Part shown: positions 1 to 6,666 of the stretch, piece after piece | Position numbering within the stretch: the stretch's first letter is position 1 | Layout of the letters: each line of letters opens with the position of its first letter | Source of the DNA: an uncultured Acidimicrobiaceae bacterium | Lineage (GTDB): Bacteria; Actinomycetota; Acidimicrobiia; Acidimicrobiales; Ilumatobacteraceae | Reading direction: 5' to 3' | DNA length: 10,260 nucleotides | NCBI GenBank assembly: GCA_903919215.1 | Contig: CAIXHI010000187.1 | Location: 1-10,260 of the forward strand | Made by a program: the position numbers and the translations under genes | Notes under the pieces: generated by a model | What the model saw: only the letters and a program-made list of their open reading frames with translations | Told to the model about the DNA's origin: nothing | The model's database searches: none

Positions 1-21
1 CCCTGCGAGCGGTCCGGTCAT
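1..21 (-). CDS. 5' end of a further gene, possibly a class III CoA-transferase (partial)
   Basis: Only the first seven codons lie in the window, reading MTGPLAG from the ATG at 21..19. The start is supported by a perfect AGGAGG on the minus strand (34..29) with a 7-base spacer, and by its place 31 bases after the stop of the racemase gene on the same strand. A start of the form M-T-G-P-L-A-G is common in family III (CaiB/BaiF) CoA-transferases, which usually open this way before the first Rossmann strand. That similarity is the only basis for the product guess. Seven residues cannot exclude another family, so the gene start is much surer than the function. It is most likely the third gene of the amidohydrolase-racemase operon. 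Confidence 0.45.
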
Positions 22-28
22 GGTCGGT

Positions 29-34
29 CCTCCT
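29..34 (-). promoter_or_regulatory. Shine-Dalgarno site of the partial left-end gene
   Basis: The plus strand reads CCTCCT, which is a perfect AGGAGG on the minus strand, 7 bases before the ATG at 21..19. It is the strongest ribosome binding site in the window. It fixes the start of the partial gene in preference to another ATG at 51..49, which has no such site in front of it. Confidence 0.75.
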
Positions 35-52
35 GGTGAGATCTTCTGCATG

Positions 53-1222
53 TCATGTGAGTGGCGGGGCGCTGATCGTGCCCGCGCCCACGAGCGCTTC
101 GACTGCGGCACCGTCGAAGCCCCATCCCGACAGGGTCTCTGTCAACGGCACGGCACATTCGGACCACGGGCGGATCGACCCCGGCGTCGCGCTGAGCCGC
201 GGCGACGGCGCAGGCTGCGTCGCGCCCTCGTAGTCCACGAACGTCGAGCGCGACACGTTGTGCGGGTGCTGCCACGACTCGGTCAGCGAGAGCACCGGCG
301 CGAAGCACGCGTCGACACCATCCATGATCGCGACCCACTCGTCGCGGGTCTTGGTGAGGAACACCTCGGTGAAGCGCGTGCGGATCTCGTGCCACCGCGA
401 CTCGTCGTACTGCGGGGGAAGGTCGATGTCGGCCAGCCCCATCCGCGCGATCAGGGTTGCGTAGAACTTGGGCTCGAGCGCGCCCACGGCGACGTGCCTG
501 CCGTCCGCAGTTGCGTAGATCGCGTAATAGGGCGTGCCGCCGTCGGTCATGTTCGACGCGCGGGCGTCGTTCCAGTAACCCATCGACGTGCCGGCGTGGG
601 CCACCGAGGCAAGCACTGCGGCGCTATCGAGCATCGAGCAGTCGATGATCTGCCCGCGCCCTGTCGTGCCGACTGCATGCAGCGCGGCAGTGATGCCGAA
701 CGCGAGCAACAGGCCACCGGCCCAGTCGCCCAGGTAGTTCACCGGCATGACCGGCGGGCCATCGTGCTCGCCGATCGTGTGCAGCGTGCCCGACAGCGCG
801 ACGTAGTTGAGGTCGTGGCCTGCCGCCATGGACCAGTCGCCGCTTTGCCCCCACCCGGTCATCCGCGCGTAGACGAGCCGAGGGTTGTCCGTCAGGCACT
901 CGACCGGGCCGACGCCCATCCGCTCGGTGACGCCCGGGCGGAAGCCCTCGATGAACACGTCGGCGCGCGAGATCAGATCGCGCAGCACGGCGACCCCGTC
1001 GGGGCGGCTGAGATCGATCGAGACCGCGCGCTTGCCACGGTCCATCGGCTGGCCACGGGTGAGGCCCACCGTTGCACCGACGGAAGCTCCGATGGCCGGG
1101 CGACCGATACGCAACACTTCAGCCCCGTGGTCAGCGAGGAACATCGAGCCGAACGAGCCCGGGGGCCCGCCCATCTCGATCACCTTTACGCCGTGCAACG
1201 CACCGTGCGACAACTCCGTCAC
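53..1222 (-). CDS. alpha-methylacyl-CoA racemase (family III CoA-transferase fold)
   Basis: A 389-residue cytoplasmic enzyme of the CaiB/BaiF fold. Its best match is the alpha-methylacyl-CoA racemase branch, which interconverts (2R)- and (2S)-2-methylacyl-CoA thioesters so that stereospecific acyl-CoA dehydrogenases can act. The N-terminus has the family opening V-K-V-I-E-M-G-G-P-P-G. The catalytic residues of the M. tuberculosis enzyme (His126, Asp156, Glu241) have counterparts here: His136 in AGHDLNY, Asp166 in NYLGDWAGG and Glu250 in GALEPKFY. The C-terminal part carries DACFAPVLSL and an HPHN motif, also typical of the racemase branch. The start is the GTG at 1222..1220, whose last two bases overlap the TGA of the amidohydrolase (1221..1219), so translational coupling is likely. 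The ribosome binding site is weak. Racemases of this kind mark breakdown of methyl-branched chains such as sterol side chains, terpenoids or phytanate-like acids. The general family is certain; racemase rather than transferase activity is very likely. Confidence 0.88.
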   Translation of the reverse strand: MTELSHGALHGVKVIEMGGPPGSFGSMFLADHGAEVLRIGRPAIGASVGATVGLTRGQPMDRGKRAVSIDLSRPDGVAVLRDLISRADVFIEGFRPGVTERMGVGPVECLTDNPRLVYARMTGWGQSGDWSMAAGHDLNYVALSGTLHTIGEHDGPPVMPVNYLGDWAGGLLLAFGITAALHAVGTTGRGQIIDCSMLDSAAVLASVAHAGTSMGYWNDARASNMTDGGTPYYAIYATADGRHVAVGALEPKFYATLIARMGLADIDLPPQYDESRWHEIRTRFTEVFLTKTRDEWVAIMDGVDACFAPVLSLTESWQHPHNVSRSTFVDYEGATQPAPSPRLSATPGSIRPWSECAVPLTETLSGWGFDGAAVEALVGAGTISAPPLT

Positions 1223-2353
1223 CCCGGGAGCAACGACTTGTTGATCTTGAAGCCGAACAGTTCCTCTGCATTGCGATAGGTGATCGCGTCGATTTCGTCC
1301 TGCGGCACACCGGCGAACAGGTCGGTACACGCCTGCTGCGTATTGGGGAACGGCGTGTCGGCGTGCGGGTAGTCCGACTCCCACAGGATGCGATCCATCG
1401 CGAAGTCGTGGCGATACTTCAACCCCCACCGGCTCCTCGATCATGCAGAACCACATGTTCCGGCGGGCGACCTCGGACGGCATGATGTGCGCATCGGGGA
1501 TGTGGGTCCAGCCCTGATGGCGCAGCCACTGACGGTCGGCACGTTCCAGCGCAGCGGTGATCCAACCAATACCGCCTTCCGACCACACCAGCTTGATGTC
1601 GGGGAACTTGCGCGGCACCGGGCTGACCATCATGCTCACCGACGAACGGGCCGCAGACGCGAACGCGGCAGCGATCTCGACCATCGGGATCGTGCCGGCC
1701 AACGACACCTGCGCCCCGGAACCGCCGATGTGCATGCAGATCGGCAGACCGGCCGCCTCGCACAGCGCGAACAGCGGGTACCAGTACTCGGTGTGATAGC
1801 CGGGCAGACCGAGGTTGGAGGGATCGTCCATCCAGCACAGCGCCTTCGAGCCACGATCGATCATCCGCTCGGTCTCCGCGACCGCAAGGTCGACGTCCCA
1901 GACCGGTGCGATGTGCATCGGCACGAAGACGTCGGGCTTGGCCGCACACCACTCGTCGATCATGTAGTCGTTCCACGCACGCACGCAGGTGACGGCCAAC
2001 TCCTTGTCGGCGAACGTCTCGAACTTGCGACCGGCGAATCCGGGCAATGTCGGGAACGAGACGCTGGCGAGGATGCCGTTGCTGATGAGATCCTTGGCGC
2101 GTTCGTTCGGGTCGTAGCAACCCTTGCGCATCTCATCGAAACGCACGGGCTCGGCGCCCCAGGTCTCGTACGGGCGGCCGGCGACGGCGTTGAGGCCCAT
2201 CGTCAGTTCTTGGCCGCCCTCCCACACCCAGATCTGGCGACCGTCGGCCTCCACCACGTGCGGCACGCGGTCCTTCAGCTTCTGCGGAACGCGGTCGACC
2301 CACACCCCGGCCGACTCGATGATGTGATCGTCGACGCTGAACAGACTGAACAT
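1219..2353 (-). CDS. amidohydrolase-family (Amidohydro_2) metal-dependent hydrolase or decarboxylase, frameshifted
   Basis: TIM-barrel metal-dependent hydrolase of the ACMSD-related branch, whose members hydrolyse or decarboxylate ring-cleavage type substrates. The start is the ATG at 2353..2351, with a good AAGGGA site 5 bases upstream (2364..2359). It encodes MFSLFSVDDHIIE, where the D-x-H is the usual first metal motif of this branch. His208 in CMHIGGSG and Asp327 in WESDYPH are the other expected ligands. The product is continuous only if one base is removed from the run of five C at 1423-1427. Upstream of the run the frame reads MIEEPVG; downstream the shifted frame gives LKYRHDF and WESDYPH and stops at 1221..1219. 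The repaired length is 377 residues, normal for the family. As written, the frame instead runs through to the racemase stop, giving a 766-residue read-through with about 67 nonsense residues in the middle. A sequencing or assembly error in the homopolymer is the simplest explanation; a real mutation or slippage is possible. The substrate is unknown. Confidence 0.82.
1423..1427 (-). other. homopolymer frameshift site in the amidohydrolase gene
   Basis: Five consecutive C on the plus strand (GGGGG on the coding strand), in the context CCGGTGGGGGTTGAAG. Counting four G instead of five joins the N-terminal frame (ending EEPVG) to the C-terminal frame (starting LKYRHDFAM) exactly where family members are continuous. 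Because the racemase GTG overlaps the amidohydrolase TGA in the -1 register, the same extra base puts the amidohydrolase N-terminus in frame with the racemase. Confidence 0.8.
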
Positions 2354-2378
2354 GGTGTTCCCTTCGAGAACGCTGGCC

Positions 2379-2391
2379 GTTTCCCCGAAAC
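2379..2391 (-). repeat. inverted repeat containing TTTCGGGGAAA, also found before the acyl-CoA dehydrogenase gene
   Basis: On the minus strand this reads GTTTCGGGGAAAC, with 5-base arms around GGG, and ends 25 bases before the amidohydrolase ATG. The inner 11 bases recur exactly at 6656-6666, on the plus strand, 11 bases before the start of the first acyl-CoA dehydrogenase gene. In both places the motif has the same orientation relative to the gene downstream. It could be a regulator site or an mRNA leader element. Confidence 0.4.
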
Positions 2392-2423
2392 AGCACGATG
2401 ATTGCACCGCAACCGCTCAAACG

Positions 2424-2435
2424 GTAGTGGACTAC
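2424..2435. promoter_or_regulatory. candidate TetR-type operator
   Basis: GTAGTGGACTAC is a palindrome apart from its two central bases, located 58 bases before the regulator's ATG and 70 bases before the amidohydrolase ATG. It lies where a divergent promoter core would be expected, and possible -10 sequences overlap it. TetR dimers bind short palindromes of this kind; no known consensus (for example that of KstR) is recognisable in it. Confidence 0.35.
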
Positions 2436-2483
2436 TATTCGTGTGTCAACGTACACTTCGACGAGTTTCCGCAGGACCGCAGA

Positions 2484-2489
2484 AGGGAG
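2484..2489 (+). promoter_or_regulatory. Shine-Dalgarno site of the TetR gene
   Basis: AGGGAG ends 4 bases before the ATG at 2494. It favours this start over the in-frame GTG at 2443, which has no ribosome binding site and would place the candidate inverted repeat GTGT-n8-ACAC inside the coding region. Confidence 0.6.
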
Positions 2490-2493
2490 CCCG

Positions 2494-3135
2494 ATGCTTG
2501 CGAACACGGCACGACGCGCACCGGCCGAACAGGGACTGCGCGAACGCAAGAAGGAACGCACCAAGTCGGCGATGATCGATGCCGCGCTCGAACTGTTCGC
2601 TGAGCGGGGCTACGACAACGTCACCGTGCAGGACATCGCCGACGCCGCAGAGGTGTCAGTCACCACGTTCTTCCGCTACTTCCCCACCAAGGAGGACGTG
2701 CTGTTCACGGTCGGGCCCGCCTTCGCGCCGTTGCTCGAGGCCGCCGTCGACGCGGCACCACCCGAACTCGACGACCTCGAGGTCTTCCACCTCACCGCCC
2801 GCCAAGTGCTCGCCGAACGCTTCAACCTCGACCACGTGCGCAAGCGCTACCGCGTGTCCATTAGCACCCCCGAGTTACGGGGCCGCGTCTCCGACACGGG
2901 GCGCGTCTGGCGCGACGCCGTCTCGGTCGCGTTGCAGCGACGGCACGGACTCTCCTCACCGACACGCGAGATCGAGCTCACCGTGCGCATCGGCAACGCC
3001 GTGCTGAACGCCGCGCTCGACGAATGGAGCGCCGACGCCTCGGGGATATTCACCGAGGAGCACCTGCTCACCCTGCTCGACGAGTGCTTCGCCGCCGTGC
3101 GCGCCGCCGGCGCGAGCTGGGCCACCTCCGGCTGA
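2494..3135 (+). CDS. TetR/AcrR-family transcriptional regulator
   Basis: A 213-residue DNA-binding regulator. The N-terminal domain begins after a basic stretch (RERKKERTK). It then shows the family pattern: helix 1 AALELFAERGYDNVTV, the helix-turn-helix at about residues 47-66 (DIADAAEVSVTTFFRYF), and the typical F-x-T-K-E-D-V-L-F ending. The C-terminal ligand domain (about residues 75-213) is divergent, as is usual, and gives no ligand. The chosen ATG has an AGGGAG site in front. The gene is divergent from the amidohydrolase-racemase operon and convergent with the SDR of the synthetase operon. It is probably the local repressor, perhaps released by an acyl-CoA intermediate as in KstR-type and FadR-type TetR proteins; that is inference. 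Its stop is 4 bases from the stop of the opposing SDR gene. Confidence 0.93.
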   Translation: MLANTARRAPAEQGLRERKKERTKSAMIDAALELFAERGYDNVTVQDIADAAEVSVTTFFRYFPTKEDVLFTVGPAFAPLLEAAVDAAPPELDDLEVFHLTARQVLAERFNLDHVRKRYRVSISTPELRGRVSDTGRVWRDAVSVALQRRHGLSSPTREIELTVRIGNAVLNAALDEWSADASGIFTEEHLLTLLDECFAAVRAAGASWATSG

Positions 3136-3139
3136 GCCG

Positions 3140-3925
3140 TCACAGATCGGTGAGCGTGCCGCCGTCGACAGCCACGTCGGCGCCCGTCACCCAACTGGCG
3201 CGCTCCGAGCACAGGAACACGATCATCGCCGCCACCTCCTCGGGCTCACCCACCCGGCCGATGGCAATCGGCTGACGCTCCATCATCCGCCGCTCGATGT
3301 CGTCCTCCGTCCGGCCCGTCGCCGCGGCAGCAGCGGCGTAACCACCCAGCACACTGGACGTACGCGTCAGCCCAGGCAGTACGCAGTTCGTCAACACGCC
3401 ATCGCGAGAGTACGCCTGTGCCAGGTTGCGCGTCACGTGCAACAGCGCGGCCTTCGCCGCGCCGTACGGGCCGAAGCGCGGGTCGGCGTGGCGCGACATC
3501 GTCGACCCGACGTTGACGACCCGCCCCCATCGCTGATCAACCATCAGCGGCATGCACTCCATCGTCAGCCGCAGCGCACTGGTGACATTCAGCGTGTAGA
3601 GGTCGTGCCACTCATCCTCGTCGAAGTTTTTGAGGGCGCTGCCGCCGCCACCGGCGTTGTTGACCACGATGTCGACGCCGCCGAACGACGCGACCGCGGC
3701 CTCGCGCAGCGCCGCCGACGACTCGCGATCCATCACGTCGGCACACACCGCAACCACCGAGGTCAGCTCGGCCAGCTCGTCACGTACCTCGTTCAGCGGA
3801 CCCTGCTCGCGAGCGCACAGCACCAGTGACACACCCTCGGCGGCCAAGAGATGTGCCGTCGCCCGGCCAATACCCTTGCTCGCACCGGTGACGATGGCCC
3901 GGCGACCGTTGAGACCGAGATCCAT
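3140..3925 (-). CDS. classical short-chain dehydrogenase/reductase (SDR)
   Basis: A 261-residue NAD(P)-dependent oxidoreductase of the FabG-like classical SDR family. Seen directly: the cofactor motif TGASKGIG (13-20), NNAG (89-92) and a full catalytic tetrad of Asn113, Ser141, Tyr154 and Lys158 (YGAAK). The C-terminus has the usual V-T-G-A-D-V-A-V-D-G-G. An alanine-rich insert (AAAAAATGRTEDD) lies in the substrate loop region after NCVLPGLTRT. It starts 3 bases after the cyclase stop and is the last gene of the synthetase-cyclase-SDR operon. In this setting it probably oxidises or reduces a hydroxyl/keto group on a CoA-linked or ring intermediate. The substrate cannot be told from the sequence, and Arg37-like residues after the second strand (CAREQG) only hint at NADP use. 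Confidence 0.92.
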   Translation of the reverse strand: MDLGLNGRRAIVTGASKGIGRATAHLLAAEGVSLVLCAREQGPLNEVRDELAELTSVVAVCADVMDRESSAALREAAVASFGGVDIVVNNAGGGGSALKNFDEDEWHDLYTLNVTSALRLTMECMPLMVDQRWGRVVNVGSTMSRHADPRFGPYGAAKAALLHVTRNLAQAYSRDGVLTNCVLPGLTRTSSVLGGYAAAAAATGRTEDDIERRMMERQPIAIGRVGEPEEVAAMIVFLCSERASWVTGADVAVDGGTLTDL

Positions 3926-3928
3926 CGC

Positions 3929-4984
3929 TCAGGCCCCCGGCTCGACGTTGGCCAGCGCGGTCGGCGCGGCATTCGTGGAGACCGCACCCTCCGCCCGGAT
4001 CGGGTTGTGGATCAGCACGAACCGGTCGACGCCAGCGGCGCTCAGTTCGTCGAGCGCCATACTCTCCGCGATTCTGACGCCCTCGTGAACCAGCAGTTCT
4101 TGATGGCACGCGGCCAGATTGCCCTGCGTCACTGACGATGACGTCGAGCCCCAGCACCAACTGTCCGTACCCACCATCGCCGGCCGGAACGACGCCAACC
4201 AGCGTGTCTCGCGCAGCCACACACCAGGGCTGCCGCGCAGGTAGCGCTTCGGTTCGGTGCGCAACAGGCGCCTCCAACCAGTGCGCAGGAAGATCGCGTC
4301 TCCCGGCTCGAACGAGGGCAACGACTGCCGCTCGATCGCGCCCAGCAGTTCCTCCAACGTGATCCGATGATCGCCGGCCAGCACCGCCCGACCATCGGCC
4401 GCAGCGGCGAGCGCCGGGCTCCCAGCTGGCGCGGACTCGAGCAGGTACGACAACACATCGATGACGTACCCGCGGGTGACCAACGGTGCGCCCCACTCAG
4501 TGGTGTCGAGATCGGTGACCCCGCCCGTGGCGAGCAGATCGTCGATCCGCCGACCGCCGTAATACACGCGGCCCACACCGACATGGGCGAGTCCGTTCAC
4601 CTTGGAGCCGAGGTTGAAGCTGAGCGACACCACCTCCTCCAGCGTCGAGGCACGGTTGCGACCACTCGCTTCAGCAGCGAGGACCACCCCTTCGAAATCG
4701 GGGGATGGCTGGTACCCGTTCACCACGAGCTGCTGGGAGTACGCGCGCTCACCCCAACCCGGATATCCGACGTACAAGGTCTCGCCGAGGGAGAACGATC
4801 GAACCGGCCGGCTGAGATCGAGCAGCGACAGTGCCCGCTGTGCGGTGTCGGGGCCAACTTCGTGATAGCTACCGAGCCGATCGCCGCGGCCATAGCGCGG
4901 CGTGTCCCACGCGCCGGCCTCGATCGCGTCGGCGTCCTGGACATCGTCCGTGAACCTCGTCAACTCGTGGTCAGTGATCAACAC
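3929..4984 (-). CDS. cyclase-family protein (PF04199, kynurenine formamidase-like) with degenerate metal motif
   Basis: A 351-residue protein of the putative cyclase family, which includes metal-dependent hydrolases such as kynurenine formamidase and isatin hydrolase. Family signs are the YPGWGERAY region, RGYVIDV, the F-x-PGDAIFLRTGW stretch, SPGVWLRE, and the C-terminal CHQELLVHEGVRIAESMALDEL. The signature metal motif HxGTHxDxxxH falls at residues 124-134 but reads NLGSKVNGLAH: only the last His (134) and the Gly remain, while both other His and the Asp are replaced. It may be a subfamily with changed chemistry or a non-catalytic member. The start is the GTG at 4984..4982, with AGGGGGAG (4998..4991) 6 bases upstream. 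It lies 48 bases after the synthetase stop and 3 bases before the SDR start, so it is co-transcribed. The substrate is unknown; ring-opening or lactone/amide hydrolysis would be typical for the family. Confidence 0.85.
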   Translation of the reverse strand: MLITDHELTRFTDDVQDADAIEAGAWDTPRYGRGDRLGSYHEVGPDTAQRALSLLDLSRPVRSFSLGETLYVGYPGWGERAYSQQLVVNGYQPSPDFEGVVLAAEASGRNRASTLEEVVSLSFNLGSKVNGLAHVGVGRVYYGGRRIDDLLATGGVTDLDTTEWGAPLVTRGYVIDVLSYLLESAPAGSPALAAAADGRAVLAGDHRITLEELLGAIERQSLPSFEPGDAIFLRTGWRRLLRTEPKRYLRGSPGVWLRETRWLASFRPAMVGTDSWCWGSTSSSVTQGNLAACHQELLVHEGVRIAESMALDELSAAGVDRFVLIHNPIRAEGAVSTNAAPTALANVEPGA

Positions 4985-4990
4985 ACCACA

Positions 4991-4998
4991 CTCCCCCT
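4991..4998 (-). promoter_or_regulatory. Shine-Dalgarno site of the cyclase-family gene
   Basis: AGGGGGAG on the minus strand, 6 bases before the GTG at 4984. It supports this GTG start, since the neighbouring TTG and downstream codons are worse placed. Confidence 0.6.
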
Positions 4999-5032
4999 GG
5001 GTACCCCGGCATCAGCGTAGGAGACACCGCGC

Positions 5033-6580
5033 TCAGGCCCAGTACGGGTCGCGGAGTTCGCGGCGCAACAGTTTCCCTGCGCCGGAGTACGGCAACTCGA
5101 CACGGAACTCGTACGTCCGCGGGCACTTGAAGCGAGCAAGGCCTGCGTCGCAGTGTGCCCGCAGCGCCGCGACCAGATCATCGTCGCCGCGCACCCCGGC
5201 GACGGGCACGACCACCGCGATCACACGCTGCCCCCATTCGGCATCGGGGGCCCCAATCACCGCGACATCAGCGACATCAGAATGACGTGCGAGATGCTGT
5301 TCGATCTCGGCCGGGTAGACGTTCACACCACCGGACAGAATCATGTCCGTACGTCGATCGACGAGGAACAACCAACCGTCGGCATCGAGGTAGCCCATGT
5401 CGCCGAACGTGCGGAACCCGTCAGCACCACGACTCGCGGCGGTCTTGTCGGGGTCACCGAGGTAACTGCTCTCGCTCACCCCCGGCAGACGCAGGTACAC
5501 CATGCCGACCTCATCGGCCGGTAGCACCTCGCCGGCATCGTCGAGGATCCGCACTTCGGCACCATCGGACGACATGTGCCCCACACTGCCGCGATGCGCC
5601 AACCAATCATTCGGCCCAATCGATGTACCGAAGCCCTCACTCGCCGCGTAGTACTCGTAGAGCACCGGGCCGAACCAATCGAACATCGCCTGTTTGGTGT
5701 CGACCGGGCAGCCCGAACCGGCGTGCGTGACAGCACGCAATGACGACACGTCGTAACGATTGCGCACATCCTGCGGAAGTTGCAGCAAGCGGTGGAAGTG
5801 GATCGGTGCCATCTGCACATGTGTGACTCGGTGCTCCTCGATCAACTGCAGCACACGTTCACCGTCCCACCGGTCGAGCAGCACGACGGATTGGCCCCAG
5901 TTGAGCGCCTGCAGTCCTTGAGAACCTGGCGCTCCGTGGTACAGCGGCCCGCACACCAGCGAGACGCCACCGACCGACATCCCTCGGCGGGCGAACATCG
6001 GCCGCCCGCCGCGGGCAGCGAGTTCAGGGGTCACCCCTGGCGTCGCCGGCCAGAGCACACCTTTGGGCCGACCCGTGGTGCCCGACGTGTAGAGCATCGC
6101 GTTGGCGTTCACTCGCTCGTCGGGGGCGCCCGAACCACCGGCGGCGAGAAAGTCGGCATACGGCACGTAGCCATCGGCAGCGTCCAGCGCAACCCTTGTG
6201 CCCTCGAACCCGATGGAGGTGAGCGCAACATCGGCCACCTCTTTGAGCGACGAGCCGACGGCGATCACCTTCGACGACGAGTTGTCCACGATGTAGGCGA
6301 TCTCATCGGGCACCGAGTGGAAGTTGAGCGGAACTGCGTGCACACCAATCTGGGAGCAACCCAACACCCAGTCGAAATAGCGCACCGAGTTGGTCACGAG
6401 AATCGCCGAGCGATCGTCGAGCACCAGACCTGCCCGCCGCAACGCATTCGACACTGCGTTCGCCCGTGCCGCCAGCGCACCGCGCGTCGTCTGCGTTCCG
6501 TCCACATCGATCACCGCAACGGCGTCCGGGTCCGCCGCGGCGAACTGCCAGAAACCGAAGCACTCCTGGTCGTCATTCAT
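5033..6580 (-). CDS. class I acyl-CoA synthetase (AMP-forming, FadD-like)
   Basis: A 515-residue adenylate-forming ligase that activates a carboxylic acid as an acyl-AMP and then a CoA thioester. Motifs in order: the P-loop YTSGTTGRPKG (164-174), the substrate/adenine motif YYAASEGFG, GDMGYLDADGW with the hinge region LVDRRTDMILSGG, NVYPAEIE, and the C-terminal catalytic Lys503 in SGAGKLLRREL. The length is normal for the family. The chosen ATG at 6580 gives MNDDQECFGFWQ, a usual opening for these enzymes; upstream in-frame starts at 6598, 6616 and 6730 have no better ribosome binding site, and the longest would run into the divergent gene. The gene heads an operon with the cyclase and SDR genes and is divergent from the acyl-CoA dehydrogenases. 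It is the likely entry enzyme of the pathway. Neighbouring racemase and dehydrogenase genes suggest a branched or alicyclic acid, but specificity is not readable here. Confidence 0.93.
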   Translation of the reverse strand: MNDDQECFGFWQFAAADPDAVAVIDVDGTQTTRGALAARANAVSNALRRAGLVLDDRSAILVTNSVRYFDWVLGCSQIGVHAVPLNFHSVPDEIAYIVDNSSSKVIAVGSSLKEVADVALTSIGFEGTRVALDAADGYVPYADFLAAGGSGAPDERVNANAMLYTSGTTGRPKGVLWPATPGVTPELAARGGRPMFARRGMSVGGVSLVCGPLYHGAPGSQGLQALNWGQSVVLLDRWDGERVLQLIEEHRVTHVQMAPIHFHRLLQLPQDVRNRYDVSSLRAVTHAGSGCPVDTKQAMFDWFGPVLYEYYAASEGFGTSIGPNDWLAHRGSVGHMSSDGAEVRILDDAGEVLPADEVGMVYLRLPGVSESSYLGDPDKTAASRGADGFRTFGDMGYLDADGWLFLVDRRTDMILSGGVNVYPAEIEQHLARHSDVADVAVIGAPDAEWGQRVIAVVVPVAGVRGDDDLVAALRAHCDAGLARFKCPRTYEFRVELPYSGAGKLLRRELRDPYWA

Positions 6581-6603
6581 CCGGCCGAGACTACGCATCA
6601 CGT

Positions 6604-6622
6604 GCGCAGCGTCCATCTGCGC
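6604..6622. repeat. inverted repeat GCGCAG-n7-CTGCGC, candidate operator
   Basis: Two perfect 6-base arms around a 7-base spacer, 24 bases or more upstream of the synthetase ATG and 56 bases before the dehydrogenase start. The size and place suit a dimeric regulator. If the synthetase really began at the in-frame ATG at 6616..6614, the repeat would lie partly in coding sequence. Confidence 0.35.
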
Positions 6623-6655
6623 CCGCGGGCCGATCACGTGTTCTGCGATGCTTCT

Positions 6656-6666
6656 TTTCGGGGAAA
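6656..6666 (+). repeat. TTTCGGGGAAA motif, second copy
   Basis: Exact 11-base match to the minus-strand sequence within 2379-2391 upstream of the amidohydrolase gene. Here it ends 11 bases before the GTG start of the first acyl-CoA dehydrogenase gene, overlapping the upstream side of the ribosome binding region. Its TTTC/GAAA arms are inverted around GGG. Confidence 0.4.

Larger units (their letters stand above)
2354..2493. promoter_or_regulatory. divergent promoter/operator region between amidohydrolase and TetR genes
   Basis: 140 bases separate the two divergent start codons and must hold both promoters. Three features stand out. First, GTAGT-GG-ACTAC (2424-2435) is an inverted repeat with 5-base arms. 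Second, GTGT-n8-ACAC (2441-2456) is a weaker one. Third, GTTTC-CCC-GAAAC (2379-2391) is an inverted repeat lying 26 bases or less upstream of the amidohydrolase start. A TTGCAC (2402-2407) with TAGTGG 17 bases later is a weak plus-strand -35/-10 guess; TACTAT (2433-2438) is another possible -10. TetR regulators usually bind such divergent spacers and control both sides, so the repeats are candidate operators. No consensus promoter is convincing. Confidence 0.5.

Noticed and set aside
20..1279. 419-codon open frame on the plus strand opposite the racemase
   Set aside because: It is rich in R, H, A and G with no family pattern, and it lies antisense to a gene with clear catalytic motifs. It is a by-product of high-GC codon use.
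1388..2401. 337-codon plus-strand frame opposite the amidohydrolase
   Set aside because: Same composition artefact; the minus strand has a ribosome binding site and family motifs, this frame has neither.
2443..2493. Upstream GTG start of the TetR gene at 2443
   Set aside because: No ribosome binding site, and the extra residues are not typical of the family. The ATG at 2494 has AGGGAG in front.
3129..3139. CGGCTgAGCCG as a transcription terminator at the convergent junction
   Set aside because: The stem is at most 3 base pairs once a loop is allowed, and no T tract follows on either strand.
4110..4165. Possible double frameshift in the cyclase gene, where WCWGSTSSSV looks unusual and another frame reads VLGLDVIVSDAG
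   Set aside because: The flanks GTDSW and CHQELL are both in the main frame, so two compensating indels would be needed. A variable Ser-rich loop is simpler.
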